The notes: generated by a model not told the origin, from the letters alone. 64,000 nt of DNA from Rhizophlyctis rosea (GCA_027596075.1 JADGJC010000064.1:86524-150523), one strand, 5' to 3'; positions 20,857-32,303 are shown, counted from the stretch's first letter. Numbers and translations are program-made.

Positions 20857-23800
20857 TCAGAGGGGAAGCTGCCACCCTCTGATGAATGTTGCACCTGCCC
20901 AATCATTGAACGTCGCTACCACCTCGTCCTTCCCAAAAATTCGCTGATGATGGTATGAGTATGTCGACGGAGACGGTCGATGGTTTGCCGGAAGCCAACC
21001 AAGAATGAGACCGTCTTGATTATCCCGTACACGTCGAACCCAACCTTCTTCGTCCACACACACCGCGTGATCCCACATGGGAAACCCGACCTTGCCCCCA
21101 GGCTCTGCGCTTGTGACACCTTCCGCGTTCCCTCCTTCGATGGTATCTGCGTTCCGCCCTGATGTCATGCTTTGTCGATTCCACCGGAACTTCCAAGGAA
21201 TTCTTCCGCGACGATGTTGTGAGGGAATCTGTACTGCAAACTTATTCGAGTGATCGAGATGGCCACCTTGGTTCCGCAGGGCATACATTTCAACTTCCCG
21301 ACACCCTAAATGATCGATTTTACCAGCGATTGATATGCCGAGCTCATTGTGATCGAAAATGACCATTGCCACACTATATGACTGTTCCAGCTTGTGAATG
21401 ACGGTACCATCTGCCATACTCCAAATCCTCACCGTGCCAGCCGCCTCGTCGGCAGTGGTTGCAACCAGATTCCCCTTTTCGCTCGTTGTCACTAACTTCA
21501 CATGTCCTTCATGACCTGTCAGCTTCCACATCATGTCGCCTGTTTCCCCATTCCAAACTACAACCTTCACTCCCAAATCCACGACAGCCACCTTTCCGTC
21601 CGCCGACAGTGTTGATGTGTTGTTGAAGACACGCGAGGAGTAGCGACCTTTCAGTTTGCACAGTCGGGTACCCGTTTCTCCATTCCATATTTCGATCCCT
21701 CGCTTCTCACCGAATAAGATGCGACGGCCGTCATCACTGATAGCTAACCCACCATACTCTGACGCTGAACACGTTTGTGTAACTGCGCCGGTCTCCATAT
21801 CCCAAATTTCGTAGTGACCCCAATCCGTCGACCCATCCTCACGGAACTGCAAAGCGACCCGATTGCCATCTCCACTAATGGCTGCATTTCTCACGTTCCT
21901 CGAACTCCCCAAAACGGATGCAGTCTCAACTTCCCATATGGTAACGGTATTGTAATATGACCAAGTCATAGCACGCTCCCCGTTTCTACTCATGACTACA
22001 TTCTTCCGGTCCCATTTGCCATCACCCTGCTCAGGCGGACCGCCATTCGCAGAGTGATTGTTCCCTAATTCCCAAACTTTGCATGTTCCATTTGCAGCGC
22101 TCGAAACAGCTCGCATACCGTCCGCACTGAACTGAACCCCCAACACCCTTCCTATATGCCCCTCAAGGTATTCTGTTACGGAATCCGTGGTCACGGACCA
22201 CATCTCCACCAGACTCGGATCCGACCGAGTAGAAAGCTGTGAACTTACTGGGTGGACAATGATGCTGGTGCCATCTGCATTTAAACCTGAAAACCGATGC
22301 CGCTCCAGTTCGAACTTTTTTATCAGGTTTGGATTGCGTACACCGTATATAGCAACTTCATCACCGACGTATGTGGCGAAGCGCGATCCGTCGCCGGAAA
22401 TGACGATGTTCACGTACGGCCACCTGTCGCTCAGGTCAATGTTTTCCCATGATGTTGCTATGGAGTGCGCTCTCTCCGACGATGTACTTGTATCCCAGAT
22501 CCCGATGCCATGACCCTTAATCCATCTTAGAACATGGCTTCCAGAGCTGTTTATGTCGAATATTGCCGTCCCACGTAACGCCATTCGCAAGCTTCCGTCC
22601 GAATTCCAAACGGACACCTTATCCCCAACGTCCATGCGATATTGTCCCGCGAATCTCCATGTCATAACATAGCCCGTTGCTGTAACGATACGTGTTGCGT
22701 CGGCGTTGATGGCCACCTTTACAACTTTCCGGTCATGGGGGAATCTTTGAATCAACATCCCAGTCCGCACATCCCACGTTTCAACCATCTTTCCACAAGC
22801 CATCACCACGACACTTCCATCACCATTGATAGCTAAATGCTCGACGTTTTCTCCGGTCGATCCGACAATTGTCCGTAGCTGGAAACCAGTGGCCAAGGCT
22901 CCAGATATTGATCGCTTGTTGTCCATCGTTGTAAACAGCTATATGATTTCCGTCTCCACTGATCATTACCCTAGAATGCGCTCCGCAACCATCCAAGGTT
23001 CTCAAACATGGGGACCAATCCGTGGTTGCGCCTTTGAAAACTTTGGGAAGCTCTTCCAACTGAGATTGCTGCTCGTACGTTCGATGAAATTCTGTGTTGG
23101 TGGGACAGAAGGGAAACGCCGAACAGCGGACATGTGCTGCACTGGTGGTGATAGGGTCGAGGAACGATTGAGCAAAGCGCCACGCATCGTAAACTAGTGT
23201 CTGTAACGTCTGAAAGAGCATTTCCTATGTCAGACATGAGCTTACAAACGTATGGCTTGGAAAACATGATCTCCTACCGGGTGATTGACATGGGCATGTA
23301 GCCAATCCCGCAATGGAAGCAACTGTTGGATCGCACAGTCGACTCGCTCAAGAACACTCAGGACTTCAAACCAGTCAAGTAACTTCTCCGTCAGGAAGGT
23401 TTGCAGTGAAGGAAGAACACTGCTCGCCTCCCCATCGCTTTTTGACAAGTGACTGATCCAATGAACACATGAGTACTCAAGATGCACCGGAATATTGGCT
23501 TCGATTCGCTCCGGCAGGTCTTCGATGTCCGCGTTGAACTCATGTGGCAATATTTGGCACATATTACGGCGTAGTGTTTGGTTCATGGTGATGACACACT
23601 TTGTTGCCGCAGTCAGGTGAGCTTGCGCAGGTTGGACAAGCAGGTTGTTGTTCTTGCATTTTTCCGGATCGGTGAGGTAATCTTCATCATCGTCAGTATG
23701 CAAGCAGTCATTAACCCTTGCGATTATTCAGAACAGCTGCATACCTGCTAGAGATTTATGCCGCACTTTCACCCCTCTTTCAGCGCTGACGACCCCGGCA

Positions 23801-25908
23801 AGCTGCTTCAGCGCGTTCTTCACGTCATCAACCGGCAAGTCCAGTAAAGATGCAATCGCTTCAGAAGGCAAGGGCTCCTGACTGACGAGTACGATTGGGA
23901 CGATTTGCTGAAGAAGGGGGCGTGATGTGTATGCCGCTTGTAGTGCACGCTCATAGAGACCGTCACTGTGAGCGGGAAGCTCTTCCAGAACTTTGCGCAC
24001 ATCAATCAAGTCCGTGCACTCTTCCAAAAACGGTCGGGCAATAGTCAACCATACAAAAATCCCTGCGCTTTTGGTAATGATGGTGTCTATCAACGGCAAT
24101 AATGGTCCCTCCTCAGTCGAATTGATGACGGTGCTGAGCACAGCTTGTGCTCTGATTCTCAGGTCTTCTACATTCTGGTGCTCGCTAGGATCCAGCAGGC
24201 GGTACGGTTCCACGCGAGAGAATGCAGTAACGATGTCATCCTCCATTCGACTGGTGATGAACATCTTCACGAATGATGGAAGTTTTGCACATTCGACAGC
24301 CAGCAGGGTAAGGATGTCAGAACGGTGGTACTTTTCCCCACATTCTAAAGCAACCATCAGCCCTACTTTATGAACATTTTCGACTTAATGGTGAATTATT
24401 CCTTACCATCTAAAGCATCAATCACCAAGACGACCGTGGAATCTACTCCTGTGAGACCACTTAGTGGCTCACAAATCAAGTTTGCAAACTGTTCGTCCAT
24501 CGGCCGATTTGCGATATTTGCTCACTGATGTATTTATCCAGAATGTGCGCGACTCGATAGTCCCATCGTGCCAATCCACAAGCGATCGTGTGCAAAAGTT
24601 TCTGGTGGAGATTATTGAGATAGAGTTTTACTCCTTCAGAAAGGTTTCAGAACTTACCAGGGCGTCCCGTCGGTTCAGGTCATCATGCTTACAGAAAAAT
24701 GTTGCACCCAAATGCAACCCGCTCTGCAGTGCATTCGCGACCATAGCGGCCATCACGGACTTCCCAACGCCAGGATTTCCTTTCAACCAAAATAGCCGAT
24801 GAGCGGAGTCATTCAACCATCCAAAGATTTCGTCCAGCAACCATGTTCTAGTTCCCGGTTGGCGTGCCATTTCGAGTGCCTTTCGATCTTCATCAAAATC
24901 CAAAGGCTGCAATGCCTTATGGAGTCTGTCCAATGCTGCGTGCAGCTCTTTGGTCGCGACTTCATTCCGTCTGATTTTGAGCCGAGCTTCGCGCTGTGAA
25001 CGGGCATACATTTCACGAGCGTCTCTGGCCATACTGCATATGCAATCTTCAGCATCAGCATCAGAAAGAGCGGGGCCACAAACGCCACAGCCAATACTTA
25101 CTCTCCTACATCGTCCGGCAAGCGTTGAATAGCTTGAAGGTTTAGCAACGTTTCCAACAAGCCTCTGATCGTATGTCTCTTGGGGCTTTTCGGGTGTACA
25201 TGAAATTCATCCGGAAATTGGTCGAGCGAGTTACGAAAGTCATCAAAGAAGCGTCTGTATACAGTCAAAGTCTCCCCTTGATTGGTAATGATGTCCTTCT
25301 TCTGCCCAACGAGAATAGGCAATACATCTGCTTCCGAACGATTGAGCTTTTCTACCGCGAGTTCCCACTGATGATATTCCCTCAGTCGTGTGTCACCATT
25401 TTAAGAATAGCATTCATCAGCACGCACCTCCAGCAACATGTTATCATTCTTCTTATTTGCGTTCTTGACATTTTTGAGCGCCTCGATTGAACAGAGAAGG
25501 ACGATGACCCGAGCTCGAAGAAGTCCTTGAAGGAAACCATCTTGCCAACGCTTACCCGGCACCAGACAGTACCTAATTACCAGACATTGGCAGGATGAGT
25601 ACCAAATTCCCTTATGTGATGTCCGCTCGTTCCACATACCGATCAAGAAAGCAATGATGTACTGCGGCGTTCTGATACTCAGGCGTTGACAGACTCAAAC
25701 CTAGCTCTACGGCAATGGTACCGTCCGTAGAAACTCGATAGCTAAGACGTCACAAATCCATCGTCTCAGTTGCTTCTCTCCTCCGGAATAGCTTTTAAAA
25801 GTCCTACCTAACGAAAAAGTCATGATCGTCATACTGTTTCCGGCAGGTCCAGCCATCAATCCTATCAATGGACGTCACCAATTGTGAGTCCTTGTCGTCG
25901 ACCACCAT
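20857..25908 (-). pseudogene. TIR-NACHT-WD40 STAND receptor gene, frame broken at two or more places
   Basis: Nine exons on the minus strand: 25808-25908, 25640-25741, 25428-25572 (or to 25426), 25102-25380, 24658-25033, 24407-24601, 23745-24344, 23278-23681, 20857-23224. Residues ~27-140 form a TIR domain (DFFVSYRVSTDG; CLVPGKRWQDGFLQGL; RARVIVLLCSIEAL; DNMLLE; PILVGQKKD). A linker helix is followed by NACHT with P-loop GNPGVGKS (~295-302), Walker B VVLVIDALDEC and ITSRMEDDI. A helical part follows (SLADYLTDPEKC), then about ten WD40 units to the end. Such STAND proteins oligomerise on ligand sensing by the repeats and signal through the TIR; antiviral, allorecognition or immune roles are inferred. 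Exon 6 is one base out of phase (near 24500) and exon 9 has one extra base in the first WD40 unit (near 22893). The E3/E4 junction needs a GC-AG intron or is a third break. The start ATG (25908) precedes the TIR by about 25 residues. Confidence 0.85.
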
Positions 25909-26125
25909 CGTCCAATGGACAGGGGCGCGGTGGAGTTGGGGGAGAAGAAAGATATGTTGGCGCCTTCGTTTGTCGAGCCCTTAATTTCGATTTGACTAGG
26001 TCTTCGGCAAATTTCGAGTTGCGAAGTCCAACACTATTTGCAAGTCAGTTTCAATTTATGTATTAGTCTATGAAGGTGACCTTCCTCCTAACTGATACAG
26101 TACATTGATATCGCGGATAGTTAAT
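25909..26125. promoter_or_regulatory. Divergent intergenic region between the TIR-NACHT-WD40 and MYND genes
   Basis: About 217 bp separates the two head-to-head ATGs (25908 minus, 26126 plus, the latter tentative). A shared promoter is inferred from the layout. The GAGCGTGGGAAAG motif is absent. Confidence 0.35.
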
Positions 26126-27244
26126 ATGAGTACTTTTCAATATAAGATTCCTTGTCTTTTGACGGAAGCACTGGAAGCGGAGTCGGATGAAGGTGAAGGC
26201 TTTGTTAGCTTTTGTTTACATCTCTTGTAAACACAGGTTGCCGCAAGGCGCAGCCAGGTGGACTCAGAGGATTACGTAACCAGGGAGGGTCCGGGACGCC
26301 TCGGTTTCACAATATCGTTCGTTACACACAGCTTGCACACACCTGTCAAACTGGTCAACTCATTGTCAACTTTTGCTGGTGAGGAGTCTGAGGACTCTCT
26401 CAGTCCCTCAATCTTTACTTCAACCTCAGTCAACGAACAACAAGCTACTTACACGATCCCGTGAGCAGTCTACAGCCGAATCCTTAACGCGCAAAGCATG
26501 CAGTTACGCCAAGTGCCCCTCCACCTACCCTCACTACGTCTTCCGATGCCGCTGTGGCATCGCCTTCTACTGCAGCTCCAAGTGTCAAACTCTCCAGTAC
26601 CTCTACCACGAGCCCGACTGCACATACAAAATCAACCAAGACTGGGCTTTCCGAGACCATCCTGCAGCAGCACGTGTCAATGCCACCGTCAGTGAACGTC
26701 TTCAGCAATATTATGACCAGCTTACTCAGAAACCTTCTCTTCAGCCTTCTGTCCGGAGAGCTGAGTTATCGTTGGGAAATTGATGGTCCGGGCGTCCTAC
26801 TCCTCAATTACCCAACCTGGTTGATTTTGACGTCGCACGCGAAGGTTTTTCAAAAGGTTACAGCAGAATCTGTTCGCACGCTGGACGACTTAGTCGGGGA
26901 AGGCTCGGTTTGGCGCTACTATACTCGAGCCGAAATTGAATCCCTCCCCAACCACATATCGTCCGGTCGCCTTCAAATGTTGGATGATGCCCCTAACCAT
27001 CAACCTCCGATCGAAGGAGCTGTAGGGTCATATTTTGTTTGGGGGTTTTTGCATGATTTCACGGTTGGGGACTATAAATGCATTGGATTGCGGCCATTTT
27101 ATATATTCCGTAAGTTTTGGTTTTGATACGATGATCAGTTTCTTTTCAGATGAACTAAAAGTGCTACTTGTTGAACAGGGGGTCATTCGTCATAATGGCT
27201 CGCGAACGATGTTGATCAATCACAAAAGACAGGGAGAGACTTAA
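26126..27244 (+). pseudogene. MYND zinc-finger protein gene, start unresolved and frame interrupted
   Basis: A MYND finger is clear at 26500-26625: CSYAKC, then CRCGIAFYCSSKCQ, then H-E-P-D-C, giving the C-x-x-C..C-x-C..Y-C-S..C-Q..H..C pattern. MYND fingers bind Pro-rich partner peptides. The frame then reads DWAFRDHPAAARVNATVSER and stops near 26783. Protein-like sequence resumes in another frame at about 26755 (ELSYRWEIDGPGVLLLNYPT) and continues through SVWRYYTRAEIESLPNHI and YKCIGLRPFYIF to a 40-nt intron (27110-27149, GTAAGT..TTCAG) and a last exon ending GSRTMLINHKRQGET at 27244. The switch near 26760 needs an indel. The 5' end is uncertain: ATG 26126 starts MSTFQYKIPCLL, and a GTTAGC donor near 26205 joined to CCTCAG at 26429 would keep frame, but other models exist. 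Confidence 0.55.
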
Positions 27245-28624
27245 TCATCGTGGTCCAAGGCGACTCGAAGACTGGGTGCAAATTTAGTAGGTTAACATCT
27301 CTGTAACTAATTGACGTGTTCCACTATATGGATGAGAAGGATTGTAGTGATGCAACACAATGAAGGGTATGCGCATAACGATCATAAAATCGGTTCATTG
27401 ATTTTGTAAGCATGAGACACCATAAGCACTCTGGAAGCGAACCATATGTCAATGTGACGAAGCGGCTAGTACAACGTCGACTCACCTGCGAAATGCAAGT
27501 CGGGAACTGCAGAAGGGCACGTCCTCTGCTCCCACAGTCTTATCTTTCTCCACCCCTCCTACGTCTATTCCCATCCTCAGGTATTACAGCTCAACCTTCC
27601 AAAACGAAATTTACAATTTCTCAATCTGTTGACTCTTCTGTGCAATCAAGGAAATCGCATCCGGACTGACCATGTCGACTGAAGGAGGAGGTTGTATCAC
27701 GAATGCAAGAATAGCTTCTGGCCCGCGCCCTGACTTCTCCTCATAATGCCCCACCGCCTTCTCTGTCAATGTGTAACTCTGGGCACACAACTTCCATGGG
27801 AGAAGGCGATGGTAGTTTTGAGCGCTTTGTGGATGTTCGGTAGCCTATATTTCGCGCAGGGTGATGCACTGTCAGGCGTTACCCACCGAGTGCTTGGGTG
27901 ACGGCAACGAATTTTGCTAAAGCAATGACGGGGGGAGGTTGTCAGAGTATATTGGTCCTGGATGAAGGTGGATCAAGATTTTAGCTGGTTGACGAGGGCG
28001 GTATTTCAGTCCGTTGTGAAAGGAATTTGGAAAGCAATTGTTCTGCAATTACACACGTCAACCAAGAGGGACTGGTGATTGGGCGAATGCAGGCAATCAT
28101 CGACCATTACACCCACTGTGAAGGGAACAAAGAGGTAGTGGTAATTTTCGGGGAGGAGGAAGAGGGGGGTGGGGAGGACGAAGGGGTAGATGAACAGAGT
28201 GATGGTGTGGGAGTGTCGGATGAGGGGGCGGAAGGGTCTCGGAGTGTTGTCGGAGAGGGTGATGTTGCGGTTGAGGATGAGGTTGTTAAGGATGGGGTTG
28301 AAAATGAGGTCGGGGGCGAGACGGGGGGTGGGGTGTGAGAGGTGGGATTTGTGGTTGCGTTGTTGTTTTCGGGTATATGAGGTGCATTTTGACAGTTCAG
28401 TGTTTTTTCTGTATTGTCAACTTTGTTCGTTCCATGATGGTAATATATGATAACTTGCATTTGATTTGTGTGCTTTGTTTTTTGCTTCTTGGGGAATGGC
28501 ATTTTTGGTAGATGACGTTGTTGAACCCCTCCTGAGATGAGATTGGACCTAGTGTGCTGGGTGTATTCTGTTTGCTATGGCGGAGATGGCGGAGTGGTTT
28601 GTTGTTGCAGGGTCAGTTATGTAA
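27245..28624. other. No confident gene
   Basis: One open frame (28027-28338, plus) ends in a Glu/Gly/Val-rich acidic stretch like the tail of the F-box/ankyrin gene, but has no recognisable domain before it. A tRNA-like A-box word TGGCGGAGTGG near 28586 has no T-arm. Nothing else was found. Confidence 0.35.
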
Positions 28625-28756
28625 TGGGTGACATCCGAAACCGTTGGCATACATAGAAACATAACATAAATAATAAACCTCACTATTGACTGCATGACTG
28701 TGCCAAGTTGGCTCCCGCATAGATTGATGGTTCCAAAAGGTTACGGATGTCACCCA
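28625..28756. mobile_element. MITE-like element with 18-bp terminal inverted repeats
   Basis: TGGGTGACATCCGAAACC at 28625-28642 is the inverted copy (17 of 18) of the sequence ending at 28756, with a 96-nt AT-rich interior that has no coding content. The size (132 bp) and structure fit a non-autonomous DNA element or a large hairpin. No clear target-site duplication was seen, so mobility is only inferred. It sits about 30 bp before the ATG of the gene at 28785. Confidence 0.55.
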
Positions 28757-28784
28757 ATCAACATGTGACATCGTAATCTCAAAT

Positions 28785-29533
28785 ATGGTACAGTCATGGA
28801 AACACGTCCAATTTCCCGTCCATGATGACAGTCTGATAGGGGATGCCAACCTAAATGGCGTACAGCAGCCTTTGAAACTCGCAAGCAAAATAATTGCTCA
28901 AAACAGTCCTATCGGCGAGAATGACAAGGTCATAAGGAAGACCCCCGGAGATGAGTGCAATTTCATCATCACTAGGAGCCAGGTGGATGCATGCAATTTG
29001 AAGAAGCGCTTCGGGGAGAACCGGTGCCGTTACTACCCGGATGCGGCGACGTATCTTCCGGTCTTATTTCTAAAATCCAAATCAGACGGGAACCATATGC
29101 GAAGTAGTTGGGAATGGAAGAGCTTTCACAAGAGACTCTCCGTTGGTGTTTTCCTCACTAGGCCTATCAGTAAAAACACCAAGCATTACAAAGCGATCCT
29201 TGACGACTTGGCGGCCTCCTCCGATGCGCTGGTTGAAGACGACATGGGAGGTCCCGGGTTTGAGGTCTAATTCCCTTCAACACATTCGAACAGAATCCGC
29301 TCGAAAATGATCGCATCATCAATCCTGACGTTCACGCCCTCGTAGAGCACAAGGATCTCATTCATGACGTTCAAGAATGCATACCGTCACAAGACATGTG
29401 GAGTCTGTTCGAGAACGACCTCCATCTCTATGAGGTATCACGTTCACATGTTTCCGGTCATGGCTCAAGTACCTCTCCTATTCGTGTACGCGACTCAGAC
29501 GGCTCACAACCTGCTCGGAAGCTGGAAGGTTGA
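28785..29533 (+). pseudogene. Unknown protein gene with a frame break
   Basis: From ATG 28785 a 161-codon frame reads like protein (KTPGDECNFIITRSQVDACN, RFGENRCRYYPDAATYLPVL, KHYKAILDDLAASSDALVED) and stops at 29270. Two bases further on, a different frame continues with equally plausible protein (FNTFEQNPLENDRIINPDVH, CIPSQDMWSLFENDLHLYEV) to TGA at 29531-29533. Joined, this would be roughly 245 residues. No known domain recognised. An indel near 29270 or an unseen splice explains the switch. The MITE-like element just upstream may have affected its promoter. Confidence 0.4.
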
Positions 29534-31730
29534 AGTGGTAAAAGGTAAACCGCCCGGTTTGTGGATTGACCATTCGTGTGGTAGGAGCCGGTTGGGGCAG
29601 TTGAAGACTAGGCCGCCATACAGAGATGTCTTCCGGTCCCGGAGTGTTTGGATCTCCGTGGTGTAGAGCGCTACGAGTTTTGCGCGCCAATCTGGTGGCC
29701 TCCATCCAAAGGGGGCGGCGAAGAAGGCGTCGAGTGTGAGGTATCCGTCTCGAGTTCCATCAGGTGCTCAGCGGGATGGATGAAGCCTGTGCCTTCGTTT
29801 TGGTTGTCGCCGATGGTGATCCTGACGGTGGTGTCGTATTGGCGGCATGGAGGCAGGTCCAAGCGGTGGTGGGGATAGCGGCACGGTCAAGCAGCATGGC
29901 GAAGGGTCCCGCAACGTTCTTGCGGTAATTGGTTTCTGGAGGTTCTTGGTGTATGTTTTGATGGCGTCTGTGGACTGCTTACGGAGGCAGGCGATCTTGG
30001 TGGCGGGATGGTAGCTGTACGGTTGAAGAAGTTTGCCATATTGTTGAATTGGTTTTGGGCAGGAGCTGGGCGGTACACAGCTTCAATGGCAGATTGGGAC
30101 ACGCCGTATTGAACAACTTCTTAGACATGTGCGTATCCGTTGCAGCTGGACGAGAAAAGCTTGCCGATTGAGGTGTCACCAAGCACCTTCAAGCATAAGT
30201 TTGAGGTGGCTTACGCCGTTGAGGCCGCAAGTAGCGAAAAGACAAATTTATACATGGAGACTCACGAGCAATTGAGTAATCCAATTTCCTTTGGACGCTA
30301 CTGTGCCCGAGTTAGTGCTGGAGCCCCCCAGCATGATCTTTTCCGTCATCAGGAGCCTGGTGGAGTATTTGACGACGTGGGCAAGGAAAGGAAAGGGACA
30401 AACGGTCGCAACCTGAGGGAGCGACAAATGTAACAAACGAGTGGATCAATGCCACCACTCGGATGATCTGCGACAAGAGGAGACCATTGTGCAATTACAT
30501 GCCACCGCAAAGACGAAGGACAAGATGAAGAGTCGGTTCATTCTGGAAATTATAATTTGCAGTTCTGTATCAGCATGATGACGGGATCTTGTGCACTTCT
30601 GCAGATTTATGTCCAGTGAGAGTTCACACTGCCGTCAGGGTAGGACATCGCTCACGGACAGCCCGTTCGCGCTACAAACAAGGACCAGCCACGATCTGAC
30701 CTCCTCCCGCGGATTGGAGCCTTCGTCTAAAACTTTCGTTGCACGATTTTGGTACAATCGGACGGTTCCACTTCCAACGTCATCGCCTTTCCAATGAGAA
30801 TTCTGACGAAGGTGTGCATTGTAATTAAAATAACGTGTTGGATCAAAAGACCTCGTTTGATGACGAATTTCTTTGAAATCGAATGTGTACTGATAAGAAC
30901 CCCGAATGGCAACAATATCGCAGACACAGAAACAGAATCCTGTTTGTCTCTCTTCAACTTCGAAGGCGAAATGCGACCCATTGATCAATATCCCAGATTG
31001 CACTTCACAGAAGAACCCTTGGTGGAGGCCCTCCATCCGCATGTGTATGACTTGTTTCACCGAAACCAACATGAGTAGAGGAAGAGACGGATGATATAAA
31101 GCCCGCATGAGCTGCATCTCTGCTTCGCTTGTTGCAACTGTGCTCAAGCAGACGTCAGAAGCCTTTACATCCAATCGTACAAGCACCTCGACAATTTATC
31201 ATTTCGACCCAATCCCAAGAAGTGTTGTAACAGCTGCTCGTCACAGCGTGAACTGCTCGAGAAGAAGAAGAAAACCAACCTAGAAACAAAACCCTCACCG
31301 GGAACGAACACACTCGCCATGGGCAGAAGTTTGAACCGGCTGCCATGAACATCTATTCTCAGTTGAATCAAGTCGACGTTCTTGAGTATGGCCTACTCAT
31401 TCACGACGAATTTTCTTTCCAGGGTGTGCCCCTAGATGGGCTCACTATGGATGCGCGAATGCTGGAGATCAAGTGCTCGAGTGTTCGTCAAGTGCGGAAT
31501 CGCCGGTCACTCTTTTACTTCCAATAGATGCTCATGCATGTAAAAAACTCGATATTTCAGATGCGACATCTTCAATGACCACGGCAGACCGCGTCAGTAT
31601 TGAGAATGAATGCATGTGTGCAGACTTTCAATAGTGCAGTGATTACGGTATTGCCATAACAGTGAGATATTTAATATATTTACATAAAATCATTTTCGGT
31701 CAATACAAAGGCGTTTTCTTGTCCAAAGGA
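29534..31730. other. No confident gene; one Cys-rich frame
   Basis: On the plus strand at about 31110-31348 a frame reads HLCFACCNCAQADVRSLYI, then KKCCNSCSSQRELLEKKKK, with paired cysteines (C-x2-C-C-x-C and C-C-x2-C) that could bind zinc, but no start codon or neighbouring exons could be fixed. Elsewhere both strands give only scraps. Confidence 0.3.
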
Positions 31731-32303
31731 CTAGGCACCGAGCTCGCCCTTGGCGGCGGTAATGACGGGCGATGCACGGATGGCCGGGTCCCCGTGGTCC
31801 TATAGGTAAATAAAGCATTAATATGGTCGATGGTTGTAAAAAATATTAGAGGTATGGACTAACCTGAAGTTGTCGCAGGATGCTGGTCAACTTCCGCTCC
31901 GCCCTGAACTTTTCGGTCTGAGTTTCGGCCAGGATGTTCTGGAGCGTGGGGACTTGCTGTCTCTGCATATGCATGTTATGTGAGCTGTTGTATGGTAGAG
32001 GCTTGGATGTCTGCCATACCTCCACGCTGTTTGGACTGCTCTGAAACCTGTCAATGCGGGCGAGGATGGCCGTCATCTCGTACTTCAATCTGTGTGGGTT
32101 GACGAGGATAGTGGGGAATATGTGAAAAACTTGCTCTGGAAGGCATGATGTCAGTTTCGGTGTGTTCTCACGTACCCCTGGACCTTGTACGTCTGTTTTT
32201 CGAGTTCGCGAAGGATCTGAGAAGTTTGGATGAGTATTGGACGTAGACATGCACAACTGTTGCTGCTCACGTTTTGAGGGGTGGTTGCTTGCGAGCCAAT
32301 CAT
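31731..32303 (-). CDS. Small five-exon helical protein, family member 4 (103 aa)
   Basis: Exons 32271-32303, 32176-32216, 32020-32089, 31864-31962 and 31731-31799 total 312 nt and 103 residues with phases 0,2,0,0. Exon 4 is again exactly 99 nt. Parts: MIGSQATTPQN, then ILRELEKQTYKVQG, then LKYEMTAILARIDRFQ, then exon 4 TLQNILAETQTEKFRAERKL ending SILRQLQ, then DHGDPAIRASPVITAAKGEL. Sequence identity to members 1-3 is low, but exon 5 keeps the G-D-P and A-A spacing of member 1 (VRGDPVILSSALFQAAE) and the architecture and upstream motif are the same. Soluble, helical, no known domain. Confidence 0.75.

Noticed and set aside
20916..22836. Plus-strand open frames across the WD40 exon
   Set aside because: Antisense shadows of the 690-codon WD40 frame.
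24464..24802. Plus-strand open frame across NACHT exons
   Set aside because: Antisense to the P-loop exon and its intron; no own features.
28575..28640. tRNA-Ser-like A-box word TGGCGGAGTGG
   Set aside because: No T-arm or acceptor pairing within 120 nt downstream.
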